Shown: in pieces, positions 33,031 through 44,344 of the stretch | Layout: every line of letters begins with the position of its first letter | Position numbering within the stretch: the stretch's first letter is position 1 | NCBI GenBank assembly: GCA_034231615.1 | Contig: CM067318.1 | Span: 38,163,382 to 38,227,381, forward strand | Direction: 5' to 3' | DNA from: Meghimatium bilineatum | Lineage: Eukaryota; Mollusca; Gastropoda; Stylommatophora; Philomycidae | Length of the DNA stretch: 64,000 nt | Position numbers and translations under genes: made by a program | Notes under the pieces: model-generated | Told to the model about the DNA's origin: nothing | Seen by the model: the letters and a program-made list of their open reading frames with translations, nothing else | Databases searched by the model: none

Positions 33031-34655
33031 AAAATAATACTCACGTGGAAGACAGGTAATGAAGTCCTACTGAATGACGACTAAAACACTACACACTATC
33101 ACTAACGGATGTAAATATGGTACATATAACAAAACAAAACACAGAATATAATCTACAAATGACAATACACAGGACAAAGTCGACGTTTCGGACCAATAGG
33201 CCTTTTTCAAGATACGGACATAACATACAACATAAAATAACCACAAGTAGAAATGAATGTGTACCCGAGTGAAATGTGGTAGTAAGATAGATACCGGAAG
33301 CATACGAACAGGAAGTACACAAAGACGATAATACAGGTGGAACGAGAGGAACAAAACGATGACGTAACAAAGACCAATACGACCGAGAACTAAGCGAAAG
33401 AGTGGTCGGAATTGAGTCCAAATTATTGATGGTACCCAACTCGAAAATGAGACGATTTTCGAGGGTGTACCTAGATCTATCATCGGTGGTGCAGGATCTG
33501 ATGGCAGTGACCTGAATGTCAAGGACACCACGGTGGCCATCGCCGTTGAAGTGATTGGCCACAGGAGTGGGTGTTCTGTGTTTGATAGCATGCAAGTGGT
33601 TACAGAAGCGGTCGCTCAGTCTAAGGCCAGTCTCACCGATATATTGCTTACCACAGCGTTTACATATGATCACGTAAATAACATTACGGGATTCACATGT
33701 AAAGGCCTCATCGATGGAGAAACTGGCCTTGGGGAATGAGATGGAGCGCATCTGAACCACATAAGGACATGTGAAACAACGACCGCGTGAGCACCGCACG
33801 GTACCAAAATGGTCAGGTGCAGAGGACCTGAGGTGGCTGTGGACCAAGATGTCCTTCAGATTTTTGTCGCGCCTATAGGCCACCAGAGGTAATTTGTGGA
33901 AAGCGTCACGGGTGTCAGAATCAGACTGGAGAAGGGAATAATGTTTAAGTAGAATGCGACGAACAGTCGAGTTATGGGGATGGAAGGTAAGAACCAGTTT
34001 AACCCTATCAGAGGAGGAGGAAGAACCCTGGGAATTATTCAAGGTATCAAGGCGAGATAGCTGGCGTACACGGAACCAAGCCAATGAATGAATGCTGTCA
34101 GGGAAGGAGCGTCTACGAAAGAACTAAATCATCTCAGAGTCACTGCCACTGCCATCAGATCCTGCACCACCGATGATAGCTCTAGGTACGCCCTCGAAAA
34201 TCGTCTCATTTTCGAGTTGGGTACCATCAAGCCATTTGGACTCAATTCCGACCACTCTTTCGCTTAGTTCTCGGTCGTATTGGTCTTTGTTACGTCATCG
34301 TTTTTTTCCTCTCGTTCCACCTGTATTATCGTCTTTGTGTACTTCCTGTTCGTATGCTTCCGGTATCTATCTTATTACCACATTTCACTAGGATACGCAT
34401 TCATTTCTACTTGTGTTTTTTAAATGTTTGTATGTTATGTCCGTATCTTGAAAAATGCCTATTGGTCCGAAACGTCGACTTTGTCCTGTGTATTGTCATT
34501 TGTAGATTATATTCTGTGTTTTCTTTTTGTACCATATTTACATCCGTTAGTGATAGTGCGTAGTGTTTTAGTCGTCATTCAGTAGGACTTCATTACCTCT
34601 CTTCCACGTGAGTATTATTTTCCATTATGTTCTACTAACAGTACCACCTTCTATT
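33031..34655 (-). mobile_element. PLE fragment with inverted 3' ends and 10-bp TSD
   Basis: The insert is bounded by agttatattt on both sides (33021-33030, 34656-34665). The left ~500 bp (33032-33530) and right ~490 bp (34130-34622) are inverted copies of the same PLE 3' region, including the hammerhead-like motif (minus 33179-33212; plus 34448-34476). The loop holds the coding region at 33535-34084. Fold-back or partial second copies are known for PLEs. The outer bases also match as inverted ends (aataatactcacgtgg / ccacgtgagtattatt). Confidence 0.8.
33089..34084 (-). CDS. PLE GIY-YIG endonuclease part, 331 codons open
   Basis: This minus-strand frame is uninterrupted. From the N-terminus: LVLTFHPHNSTVRRILLKHY, KLPLVAYRRDKNLKDILVHS, a Cys block CSRGRCFTCPYVV, then the GIY-YIG core NVIYVIICKRCGKQYIGETG, LRLSDRFCNHLHAIK, PVANHFNGDGH and YTLENRLIFELG. 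These are the C-terminal domains of a Penelope-like element protein. GIY-YIG cuts the target to prime reverse transcription. The RT domain is missing (5'-truncated), so it cannot work alone. The last ~90 residues are probably translated 3' UTR, since they overlap the inverted arm and hammerhead-like motif. The Met at 34084 lies within truncated sequence and need not be a real start. Confidence 0.8.
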   Translation of the reverse strand: MAWFRVRQLSRLDTLNNSQGSSSSSDRVKLVLTFHPHNSTVRRILLKHYSLLQSDSDTRDAFHKLPLVAYRRDKNLKDILVHSHLRSSAPDHFGTVRCSRGRCFTCPYVVQMRSISFPKASFSIDEAFTCESRNVIYVIICKRCGKQYIGETGLRLSDRFCNHLHAIKHRTPTPVANHFNGDGHRGVLDIQVTAIRSCTTDDRSRYTLENRLIFELGTINNLDSIPTTLSLSSRSYWSLLRHRFVPLVPPVLSSLCTSCSYASGIYLTTTFHSGTHSFLLVVILCCMLCPYLEKGLLVRNVDFVLCIVICRLYSVFCFVICTIFTSVSDSV

Positions 34656-34982
34656 AGTTATATTTATGCTAGTTGTTAGTGAACTGGTTAGTTATGTTTA
34701 TGCTACCTAATTGTTAGTGAAATGGTTAGTTATATTTATGCTACCTAGTTGTTAGTGAACTGGTTAGTTATGTTTATGCTAGTTGTTAGTGACCTGGCTG
34801 AACTGGTTAGTTATGTTTATGCTACCTAGTTGTTAGTGAACTGGTTAGTTATGTTTATACTACCTAGTAGTTAATGAACTGGTTAGTTATGTTTATGCAA
34901 GTTGTTAGTGAACTGGTTAGTTATGTTTATGCAAGTTGTTAGTGAACTGGTTAGTTATGTTTATGCTAGTTGTTAGTGAACA
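34640..34982. repeat. 31-38-bp minisatellite, ~10 copies
   Basis: The unit core is ttgttagtgaactggttagt + tatgtttatgc, with or without tacctag. Same array as at 32985. It ends at a LINE A copy. Confidence 0.9.
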
Positions 34983-35377
34983 TATATAGAAGTCCAAAAA
35001 GTACCTACATTTGCTTCATAGACTACAGCAGGGCATTTGACAGAGTCCAACACGAAAAATTAATCAAATGTCTTCAAGAAATAGACATAGATGGAAAATA
35101 CATCATACTAATTAGAAATATATATTGGGAACAGACTGCATAAATAAAATGTGAAAACAGCTACTCAACATACATAGAACAAAGAAAAGGGGATCGACAA
35201 GGCTACATTTTATCACCAAGTCTATTTAATATTTACACAGAGAATATCTTTTAAAATAAAGAAGAAATGTCAGAACTCAAGATCAATGGCAAAATAATAA
35301 GCAACCTGAGATATGCAGATGACACTGTTCTTTTAGCAGAAAGTGAACATGAACTACACAGACTAAGGACATGAACT
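34983..35377 (+). pseudogene. LINE A RT core fragment
   Basis: The plus frame reads KSPKSTYICFIDYSRAFDRV-like sequence, EKLIKCLQEIDIDGKYIILI, then QTA, a stop, IKCENSY, QGYILSPSLFNIYTEN and RYADDTVLLAESEHEL (catalytic YADD intact). The stop after QTA is at the same place as in the 31.3-33 kb copy. The fragment is truncated at both ends. Its left end joins the minisatellite. Confidence 0.85.
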
Positions 35378-35379
35378 AC

Positions 35380-35850
35380 ACAGGACAGCGTGTTGCTATA
35401 TTAAAAACACGCTTCGTATTTGTTCACACAGTCCTTCCGATTAACATAAAGTAGTCCGGAGAACGGAATTCACTGCACCATTTATATCTTGGTTGCGGTA
35501 CGCGTACCTTTCATACATTTGACTTGACGTTTCTGCAACACTGGCGTTGTTTATTTCACAAAATAGTCATTTAGGAAAAAATATAAAATTTATACAAAGT
35601 ATATAAGACAACGGTTGCTGTTGTAAAAATAAATCGCATGTTTACATTGTAAATTAAAAAAAAAATTCTTTTCAACGTTCACTCTAACATTTTTTTCTTG
35701 TGTACGGAACATGTGATACCTAAAGCAGACTTGAAGCTTGCAAATAACTACCAAGTATCTTATAGTGGAAATGGATGTTTTTTTAAAAATAAGTTTAGAG
35801 TCTAGTTTCAATTATGCGATAAATTATTAGACGATACATGTTACTCTGAA
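35380..35850. other. Unique DNA with short GAA-SINE piece
   Basis: Bases 35443-35480 (agtagtccggagaacgga) resemble the middle of a minus-strand GAA-SINE. The rest is unrecognised AT-rich sequence. Confidence 0.4.
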
Positions 35851-35854
35851 ATTT

Positions 35855-35985
35855 ACTACACTTAACTTAAATAGGTAGGTACTACTCTTAAGTAGGTAGG
35901 TACTACAGTTCAGTAGGTAGGTACTACATTTAAGTAGGTAATTACTACACTTAATTAAATATGTACTACACTTAAGTTAATTTGA
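35855..35985. repeat. ~22-bp repeat, ~6 copies
   Basis: Units are like cttaagtaggtaggtactac, with decay at the right end. Confidence 0.85.
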
Positions 35986-36164
35986 TAGGAACGATAATGT
36001 TCTCTCGAGTTTTCATTGTAGTGCTCGGCACTTGTGGACGACTGCGTAGCAAGGCACGTTAGAATGAATGTTGCTTGCTTGTTTTTATGGCATTTCCTTC
36101 TTTGATAATACAGTTCTATTGAAGAACCACAGTTGTTTCTGTCCAAACAACAATATAGATTGAA

Positions 36165-36690
36165 AAAAACAACATATTGTATCTGCCTAGACAGCAATAT
36201 TGATTGAAGAAACAGTGTTTTGGATGTCCAGACACCAATATAGATTGGAAAAAAACACATTATTTCGTCTGTTCAGACAGCAATATAGATTGAAAAAAAA
36301 ACATTGTTTCGTCTGTTCAGACAACAATATAGATTGAAAAAAACATTGTTTCGTCTGTTCAGACAGCAATATAGATTGAAAAAAAAACAGTTTCGTCTGT
36401 TCAGACAGCAATATAAATTGAAACAAAACATTGTTTCGTCTGTTCAGACAGCAATATAGATTGAAAAAAAACACATTATTTCGTCTGTTCAGACAGCAAT
36501 ATAGATTGAAAAAAAACATTATTTCGTCTGTTCAGACAGCAATATAAATTGAAAAAAACATTGTTTCGTCTGTTCAGACAGCAATATAGATTGAAAAAAA
36601 ACATTGTTTCGTCTGTTCAAACAGCAATATAGATTGGAAAAAAAACATTGTTTCGTCTGTTCAGACAACAATATAGATTGAAGAAACATT
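36165..36690. repeat. 42-44-bp minisatellite, ~12 copies
   Basis: The unit contains tcagacagcaatatagattg, an A-run of variable length, and cattgtttcgtctgt. Confidence 0.95.
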
Positions 36691-36764
36691 GTTGTCATGT
36701 ATAGAGCAGTTTGCTTTAGTTCGTCACGAGTTCGTTTATAATTTGTTGTTCAGAGACGCTCATG

Positions 36765-37032
36765 TAAACCAGACTGTTTCTCTGTGAACAGCCAGACTGT
36801 TTCTCTGTGAACAGCCAGACTGTTTCTCTGTGAACAGCCAGACTGTTTCTCTGTGAACAGCCAGACTGTTTCTCTGTGAACAGCCAGACTGTTTCTCTGT
36901 GAACAGCCAGACTGTTTCTCTGTGAACAGTCAGACTGTTTCTCTGTGAAAAGCCAGACTGTTTCTCTGTGAACAGTCAGACAGTTTCTATGTGAACACCC
37001 AGACTGTTTCTCTGTGAACAGCCAGACTGTGC
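36765..37032. repeat. 23-bp minisatellite, ~11 copies
   Basis: The unit is cagactgtttctctgtgaac + agc. The first seven copies are nearly identical. Confidence 0.96.
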
Positions 37033-37274
37033 GTGCTTTTAGATGTGCCAGTGGTCACATATATCTCAGTCGATATATCTTGACTTGTTCATTTCTGTTC
37101 ATTCTTCTGTCTTGATTAAATTATTAGCGCCTATGTATTTCTTTCCACCGAAACCTCATACATTTTTGTAGCAGGCTGAATTACTCTGACATTTTAGTGA
37201 AATTAATAATGTATAAGATTACCTCAAGGTTTTGCCAATTTGTCTGTGTTTCCGTTGTCATGAATGCTACAGTG

Positions 37275-37535
37275 ATCTGGTATAAATCAAAATATAAATC
37301 GAAGTAGAAATGACAGTTTAAATGAATGTATAAATGAAATTATAAATTTAAGTATGAATGAAAGTATAAATGTAAGCATAAATGAAAGTATAAATTAACG
37401 TAATAATGAAAGTATAACTTAACGTATAAATTAACGTATAAATGAAAGTATAAATTAACGTATAAATTAACGTATAAATGTTAGTAAAAATGAACGTATA
37501 AATGAACCTATAAATGAAAATATAATTGAAGGCAT
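37275..37535. repeat. ~12-bp repeat array
   Basis: Units such as aacgtataaatg and aaagtataaatt, about 20 copies. Confidence 0.88.
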
Positions 37536-37539
37536 ACAT

Positions 37540-38855
37540 GACCTCAGCTTTTTAAAGAAATTCAGTAACAAAATTATTATCACCAAGGATAGGACGGACA
37601 TAACTGCACGATCGACTACGCCAGCTGCATTAATTGAGGCAAAACAAGAAGAAATGATAGATTATCGTGTCTTTTCTCACCAGTTATCCCTCATTAACGT
37701 AATTTGATATCGTCTGCGTGAGGGTCACCCATTCAGCAGACGTTGGCAATCCAACCCTATAATGTGAGCAAAACATCACCAACCGCTTCCGTCGTCTAGT
37801 GACATTACCGGAAATGAAAGGCTTCTAAGATGACGACATGTTTTGCGAATCTGCCAGTGATGAATTTGAAAGGGTGCCTTGTAGACCTAGCAATTGAAGG
37901 CAGACACTGACGCGGCTAAATGTTAAGAAATCTAGTGAACCTGGTCATTAAATGTGGGTTTAGTGTAGGATTTTCTACGTGGTGTATTGAACCAAAGTAT
38001 CGAGTTTAATATACAATTTCGATGTAATGAATCTTGGGAAATCCAAAGACAGCAGAGGGGAAATTAGTTGCGAAATCCATCAAAGATTACAAAAAACAAC
38101 CAGATTATAGCATCAATCTATAGAGCTCTAGATACATCTTGGTTGCTATGATAAATCTCACTAATATTGGACAGAAAAATACGCCTCTTTACCTACCAAA
38201 GATGCATTATAGAACAAAATAATTTTTCCACCTTTGCGTTATCAATATCAATCTAGGATGTCGACATCAAGCAACATATAGTTGATACACACACGCCGTT
38301 TTGCGACAGAAAAGAAGACTTGATTCTTGATAAGAAACTGGCCTACAGCACGTGGGGCATTCCCATAAGTGCTCCGCTCTCTGTTCCAGAACCATCCGAC
38401 TCGATGGTGTTTCGAGTCTAATGCCGCTGAAACAAATGTCGACATCAGGGTACAACTCAGTCCCGTATGACAGGTTTCTTTGTTGTTCCGCCCACCCACG
38501 CCGTGCCTGTAACTAGTTCAAGCACAACGTTGGCCTGTTGTAACAACATGGTAACTGTTATCGAAGGTTACGACTACGGGGCTAAGAAGCTCATCTGAAT
38601 TAATAGTACTCCAAGATTGGATGTGATAGTTGAAAAACGCAAATACTAGGAGTATTATCCTATTAGTATTACAGCTAAATTTAATCCAGATAGGTTTACG
38701 CTGTGTCACCGTGCTTATTTGTACCACTGGTGCGAAACATCTGATTAGGGGTGGCAACTCATAAGGTTAATATTTTTACCAATTAAACTGAACGATGGAA
38801 GTCCGTACTTATGTTGTTAATGAGCGCCTGTCTCTTGTATGACTTTAGTCAATCC
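37540..38855. other. Unique DNA, longest repeat-free stretch
   Basis: About 1.3 kb with no array and no recognised element. The longest frame (83 codons, minus, 38499-38248) has no known domain. Confidence 0.4.
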
Positions 38856-38859
38856 ATAG

Positions 38860-39120
38860 TTTCTGTTTGTTTCGTGTCACATGTTTGTTGTCATTTTTGC
38901 ATTTTTCTTGTCCGGTGTCATTTCACCTCTTCCGGTCAATCCATACTACCCATATCAATGTGACCGTCGATGTTATTACTGTTCGCTTTCTATTATTCTT
39001 TTAATTTTGTGTCAATTGTCTGTCTTGATAAAGGCCTTTTGGTCGAAACGTCGATTTGTGTGTGTCATTGTGTGTGTTATCTAGTGTTAGCAAAACTTTG
39101 TTACCCTTTTCCTAGATATA
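38860..39120 (+). mobile_element. PLE 3'-end with best hammerhead-like motif
   Basis: Non-coding PLE-type tail. The motif at 39025-39052 reads TTGATAA, a, ggcc-tttt-ggtc hairpin, GAAACGTC. The following cgatttgtgtgtgtcattg … ttagcaaaactttgttaccc matches the fragment at 18950. No GIY-YIG coding part is attached. Confidence 0.65.
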
Positions 39121-39619
39121 CCTGTTGGATTTTAGTTTTGCACAGTAAGTACAATTTTTCGACTTATGTTATTAGTAGGCAAGCCGTATTCCGCAACCAT
39201 GTTTACAAACATTGCTCGTACTGTACGCTGCTCATCAATCTCAATGTTATGCACGGTAAAACTTCCCTGACATTTAACCGTCATATTTTTCTCTAGCTTA
39301 TTCACAATAATGGGTTGTGTGTGAGAGAGGGGCGCCAATCTAGATAATCTTTAGGTAATGTACCATCAACCTGTTATCATATATTCTTATACGAAATGGG
39401 TGTGGTAATGGGCCCCCAAACTGTTATCATAAATCATATGGTTACCAAGCCAACCAAAGTACTAGTTATCGAACTACAAGAATACATGATTTCTCTTGTC
39501 CAGCCCTATTTTGAATTGTGTTAGACCCATGCTTTCTGTTGACCAAAGGCATACCTGGGGATAAAGTTTGTTCCCTATCTCATCTGGTTATATGTATGTA
39601 CGGGCAACTTGTCGTGATA

Positions 39620-40820
39620 CATTCTCATAAACCACTTGATCTGCTTATATATTCTGTGCACGGTATTATAACTATTATTTCCCTGATATCTTCATTTCGT
39701 AATCTATCAAGCCTGGTGACCCCTGCGGCTTTCCGCAAGCATTTCATCTCATATGTCACTATCTTTCTGTAATGTGAAGATGAGAGAGACCAGATTTTGC
39801 ACTGGTAGCACAGTGTTGGTAGGAATATAATGTAGATCATTTGTCTTTTAACTTCCATCTTGATCTTGGGGGTGAAAAAGTAGTAATGACAGGTGGTATG
39901 TTACTGCATTTGCTTTTTGAAATCTCATCACTATCTCTATATCGAGGCTTCCATTTTCTGTAAAAATACTACCGAGATATTTGAACTTTGTTACTTGTTT
40001 TATTCCTATATTGTCTATCAGTATGTTTAGTGGGCTCGATGTTCTGCATATTTTCATAGTTTCCGCCTTTTGTGTATTGATCTTCATGTTGTGTTTTCTA
40101 CATGTTGCAGATAGTGAGTTAATATGATTTTGTAGTTGTTCTTCATTTTGGTATATGAGGCTCTGGTCGATTGCGAAAAGCAGTTGATTTAGTTCATTGT
40201 TTAGTTGCTCAGAGTTATCTTGTTCTGAGTCTGTGATGTTGCCCTCTGCACTTTTTGCCTTTTATTATTCTGTCTATGATGTATATATTGAATAGCAAGG
40301 GTGAGAGCACGCAACCTTGACGCACTCCCATTTTTGTCTAAAATGCGTCTTTAATACCATCTGATATTCTTACCACACATTGGCAGTTTTTATACAAAGA
40401 TCTTGTACTTTCTAACAGTTGTCCTTTGATACAATACATTTCTGGAGTTTCCAATAGTACGTCTCTGTTGACTCTATCAGACGCTTTCTCTTGATCTATA
40501 AATATTGCGTTTAGTTCGTTGTTGTATTATATTGCTCTCTCATTCATTTGTCTCAGCGTGAACAAGGCGTCTGTGCAACTAATCCCTCTTCTGAAGCCAA
40601 ATTGAGAGGGCTCAACTGTAGTTCGACGATGTATCTTGCACGTTGTTCTATTATCTTTGCATAGATTTTCCCGGTGTGGCTTAATAGCGAGATGCCTCGG
40701 TATGTTTCGCACACACTTTTGTTGCCCTTGTTTTTCTACAATGGCACGATTATTGACTTTTGTCAGTGTTGCTCCTTGAAATATGTTTGCGACCAAATAC
40801 TTATATTGGCTCACAAAGCC
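39620..40820 (-). pseudogene. LINE C reverse transcriptase, near-complete domain
   Basis: Reading 40820 to 39620: SQFGFRRGISCTDALFTLRQ (40560), MNERAI, IDQEKASDRVNRDVLL, LLESTRSLYKNCQCVVRISD (40370-40430), MGVRQGCVLSPLLFNIYI (40290-40330), LLFAIDQSLIYQNEEQ (about 40150-40190), MKINTQKAETMKIC, KFKYLGSIFTENGSLDIEI (39935-39990), KCLRKAAGVTRLDRLRNEDI (39680-39740). This order fits a non-LTR RT. The catalytic FADD-type block has become FAID, losing the first catalytic Asp of the pair, and frameshifts and stops occur. The copy is inactive. Confidence 0.88.
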
Positions 40821-41325
40821 AGTCTAAGAAACTACTAAATAATTAACCAACTAAATAATCTACCAGCTATATAAATTATTAACCAACTAAATAGTCTACC
40901 AGCTAAATCAATTATTAACCAACTAAATAATCTACCAGCTAAATAAATTATTAACCAACTAAATAGTCTACCAGCTAAATCAATTATTAACCAACTAAAT
41001 AATCTACCAGCTAACTAAATAATTAACCAACTAAATAATCTACCAGTTAACTAAATAATCTACCAGCTAGCTAACTAACTAAATAATTAACCAACTAAGT
41101 AATCTACCAGCTAACTAAATTATTAACCAACTAAAAAATCTACCAGCTAACTAAATAATTAACCAACTAAATAATCTACCAGTTAACTAAATAATCTACC
41201 AGCTAGCTAACTAACTAAACTATTAACCAACTGAATAATCTACCAGCTAACTAAATAATTAACCAACTAAGTAATCTACCAGCTAACTAAATAATTAACC
41301 AACTAAATAATCTACGAGCCAACCG
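40820..41325. repeat. ~36-bp minisatellite with variant units
   Basis: Built from aattaaccaactaaataatc and taccagctaact blocks in varied order, about 14 units. Confidence 0.92.
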
Positions 41326-41387
41326 ATTATCATATTTTATCACTTACTATAGTCGTCATTGCAACTGTGCATAAATTACGTCAGCAA

Positions 41388-41510
41388 ATATGGTGTCTGG
41401 TGTCTGAAAAATAGGGTGTCGGGTGTCTGACAAATAGGAGATTATGTGCCTGACAAATAGGAGATCAGGTGTCTGACCAACAGGATATCGGGTGTATGAC
41501 AAATAGGTGG
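41388..41510. repeat. ~24-bp repeat, 5 copies
   Basis: Units are like ggtgtctgacaaataggaga, diverged. Confidence 0.8.
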
Positions 41511-41736
41511 CTTGGAGTCGGAAGTGTGACAGTTGTTATCAAGGAGGGACGGGAAGTTTAGAAAAATTCCCAATAATAGCGACGTAATTTATGGACAGCT
41601 CATATGTAATGGTGATTTGTTAAAATTAGAGGCCGATTTCCACATTTAGAGATCGTCAATACACCTAGGAATATAACTGAGCACCACACCTTAAAGAAAG
41701 TACAATCTCATAAAGTTAGTTAGATAGTTAGTTATC

Positions 41737-41897
41737 TGCTGAAGATGTATGTGTCGGGTCATTGGCGCAAATAAAACGGCAACACAGCGCATTTCTATTC
41801 TCTGGACTACTTCCTGCTGGATGTCAAGTAGGACCATGGTCCTGCTACAAGGGAGATGCAGCAGGAGTTTGAGAATGAACGCTGAAGAAGAAGAAGA
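41737..41897 (+). mobile_element. GAA-SINE, near full-length copy
   Basis: About 160 bp: atgtgtcgggtcattggcgc, aaataaaacggcaacaca, ctctggactacttcctgctg, gtaggaccatggtcctgcta, tttgagaatgaacgctg, then GAAGAAGAAG. It aligns along its length with 10588-10744 and supports the family boundaries. Confidence 0.82.
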
Positions 41898-42179
41898 TAG
41901 TTAGTTAGTCGTCGGATCATCATCACTGCAAACTGGAAACGTCCATGGTTGCTCCGGTCTCTCCCTGAGTGTACTCGCCATTACACTTCTGCTGCCCTCT
42001 GTTGGTTGACCATCATTCTTCTGAGCCCTCATAAAATTCACTTCTAGCGACACCGCATTTCAAACCCTGTTCTTTAATCCTGGCCATCGAAAAGGAATTA
42101 TCATTCACACTAGTCTCACTACAGTCTTATAAAGTACTGTGTGATAGAATAGTTTCATCAGAGACTTTAATCTACAGTA

Positions 42180-42960
42180 GACTGATCATGGCCATTACTT
42201 GGGCCAAACTGTACTTTTCCAGATCTTGGTACAGATTGTGTGATAGATGGTGATGGTGGTTTCTCCTCCTGTCTGGATCATTTCAGCAGTTATATTATCA
42301 CACCCTGGAGATTTACCTCTCTTCAGGTTTTTAATAGCCCATCTGACTTTATCTAAACTGGGTTCTGGTTTTTATTTCACTGCTATTGCGTGGGTGTTAT
42401 TATCTGTGTTTCTGTGGCATTCCTCATACATTTCTTTACAGTATTTTTTCCCATCTTTCCAGGATATCTTTGTGTTTTCTGTCAATTTTTTACCATGTTT
42501 GTCTTGAATGATGTTTAGTGCTGGCATGAAGTCGCCTGTTAGAGGATTTGTTAGAGTTATCATCTTTTTGAACATACTATCACTTCTTTCTTTGTTCATC
42601 TCCTCTATATAGTTGCAGATCTCAGTATATATTTGTTTTTGTCCTGTATTGTTTTCTTCCCTATTTTCTGTGTGATTTATTTGTATTTGCTGTAATTTGC
42701 AGTGTAATTCATTGTTTTCATTTGTCTTCTTTCTTCAATTAGTTTGAGTTTCATCTGAGATGTAGCCTTTTTTCTTGGTAACATTTCTGGGTACAAGATT
42801 TTGTACTGTATAAATAGGAATATCTCTTGCATAGTTGGTTAGTTCATCAGGTGTTAATTCTTCTTGTACTGCCAGAAGTATTTCAAATTTGTTGTGAACT
42901 TTGATACTATATTCTGCTGGTATGTTGTTGGTGTTGCAAGGATAGTTTTGTCAAAAAATT
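42180..42960 (-). pseudogene. LINE fragment: linker before RT and first RT blocks
   Basis: The minus frame 42599-42372 reads MNKERSDSMFKKMITLTNPL, then DKHGKKLTENTKISWKDGKK. The next frame piece gives WAIKNLKRGKSPGCDNITAE and MIQTGGETTITIYH (42240-42340). This is the segment between endonuclease and RT of LINE ORF2, with the typical 'K-x-G-K-S-P-G-x-D' motif. Weak homology extends to about 42960. The RT core is missing. The family may be LINE A. Confidence 0.8.
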
Positions 42961-42964
42961 TAAT

Positions 42965-43780
42965 CTACTGTCTTGTAAAGTACTGTGTGTTAAGGTAGTG
43001 TCATCAAAATGTTTAATCTACGTATGATTGCATTGTGGAAGCCTCGGTGATTGTTAGTGTTAAATCAATTGCCTTCATACCAGCAGACATGGTTTCGAGT
43101 TTACACACTATTCTTTGTTACAAATAAAAATTACTCCTTGGGTCATCCAGCTATAAGGAAGTATGATAACAGAGCTCATGTTCTGGGAAGGTTGAGTAAT
43201 CGCGTCAGCAATACTGAGCACGTACTGTGGTGACTCTAATCAGGCGGTTTATGGTCAACCACTGACAAGGCAGCTGAGCACTTATGGGAAACCGTATGAT
43301 ATGACGCTGGTACATAACTCATATTGCACTTACCTTTAACATCTATATTTACCGAAAATATATGTTTGTATCTTAAGAATCTCTATTAATTAGATTTCAT
43401 ATTTTGATTCCAAATATTTTGATTCCAAACAATTTATGTTTCCAAACATCTTATAATTACAAATATCTAACAAAGGTTTGTTGTCTTCAAATTTATGCAC
43501 ATTTATATTTCAGCGCTGTACATTCCAAGTCTTATTTACAATCGTATTTAGAGTTCGCCACATCTGTAATTTTGCAAAAAATTTATGTTTTTTTTTTTTT
43601 CGAAAATGTGGTCATTTATTTATTCAAAATCTGAATACCTCCTGCACTTTGTCATCTCCGTGCCAGTCATTAATTACCAAATGTCATCTGTCATCCACTT
43701 CATTATTTTGATTAATCTCTAAGGTTATCTTTTTTATACTGTATCGATTTCTTCAGTTATGGCCACTGTTCATTAACAAC
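42965..43780. other. Unique AT-rich DNA
   Basis: Short frames only and no recognised motif. A duplicated 'gtactgtgtg.taraatagt' phrase also occurs at 42130 and 42975. Confidence 0.35.
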
Positions 43781-43787
43781 TCTATAT

Positions 43788-43845
43788 CAGCGGTTCTCAG
43801 TCTGTTCTCGTTAGCGGAACCCTTTACACAATATTTATATGGTAC
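43788..43845 (+). mobile_element. Possible hAT terminal sequence, one end only
   Basis: cagcggttctcagtctgttc resembles the conserved CAGYGGTTCTCAA ends of many animal hAT elements. No inverse partner was found in the next 600 bp. Confidence 0.35.
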
Positions 43846-44344
43846 ACGGAAATATTCGCACACATGACGTAACACACACACACACATACACACAAACATA
43901 AAACACACACACATGACGTAAAACACACACTTGGATTGGTGGTTTGGATAATTAAATTCCCAACTTAGCAAATCGGAACATGGCTTTATGTATTAGAAAC
44001 TTGGCCAACAGGCAGGGCTTTAAAAAGCCCCCCAGAAAACCCTCTTGTTACTCAAGGTCATGTTCAGACTTCCTAATGGGCTGGGAGGAGGACGCTTGAA
44101 CCACTCCGTCATATACAACCGTTAAATCTGATACAACAATCTTTACAATCTTTCAAACATTTTCCTATCTTATCTTAACAATGGCTTCATCAGTAGAAAC
44201 CTTTACTTTCTAGAGAAAGTGTGTGTTCAGATCCCTAGAATTTGCATACAATGACTCTCTAGTAACCCTTACATAAAAACTCCATCTAAATTATCTTTTC
44301 TGAAAATAAAGGTGACGCATTTTCCTATAAATTGTTATTTAATA
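43846..44344. other. Unique DNA with (CA) runs
   Basis: Short CA-rich tracts at 43860-43930 and a gggctttaaaaagccc hairpin near 44015. No gene. Confidence 0.4.

Noticed and set aside
38248-38499. Possible small host gene in the longest repeat-free stretch
   Set aside because: No recognisable domain, splice pattern or codon signal could be made out by eye.
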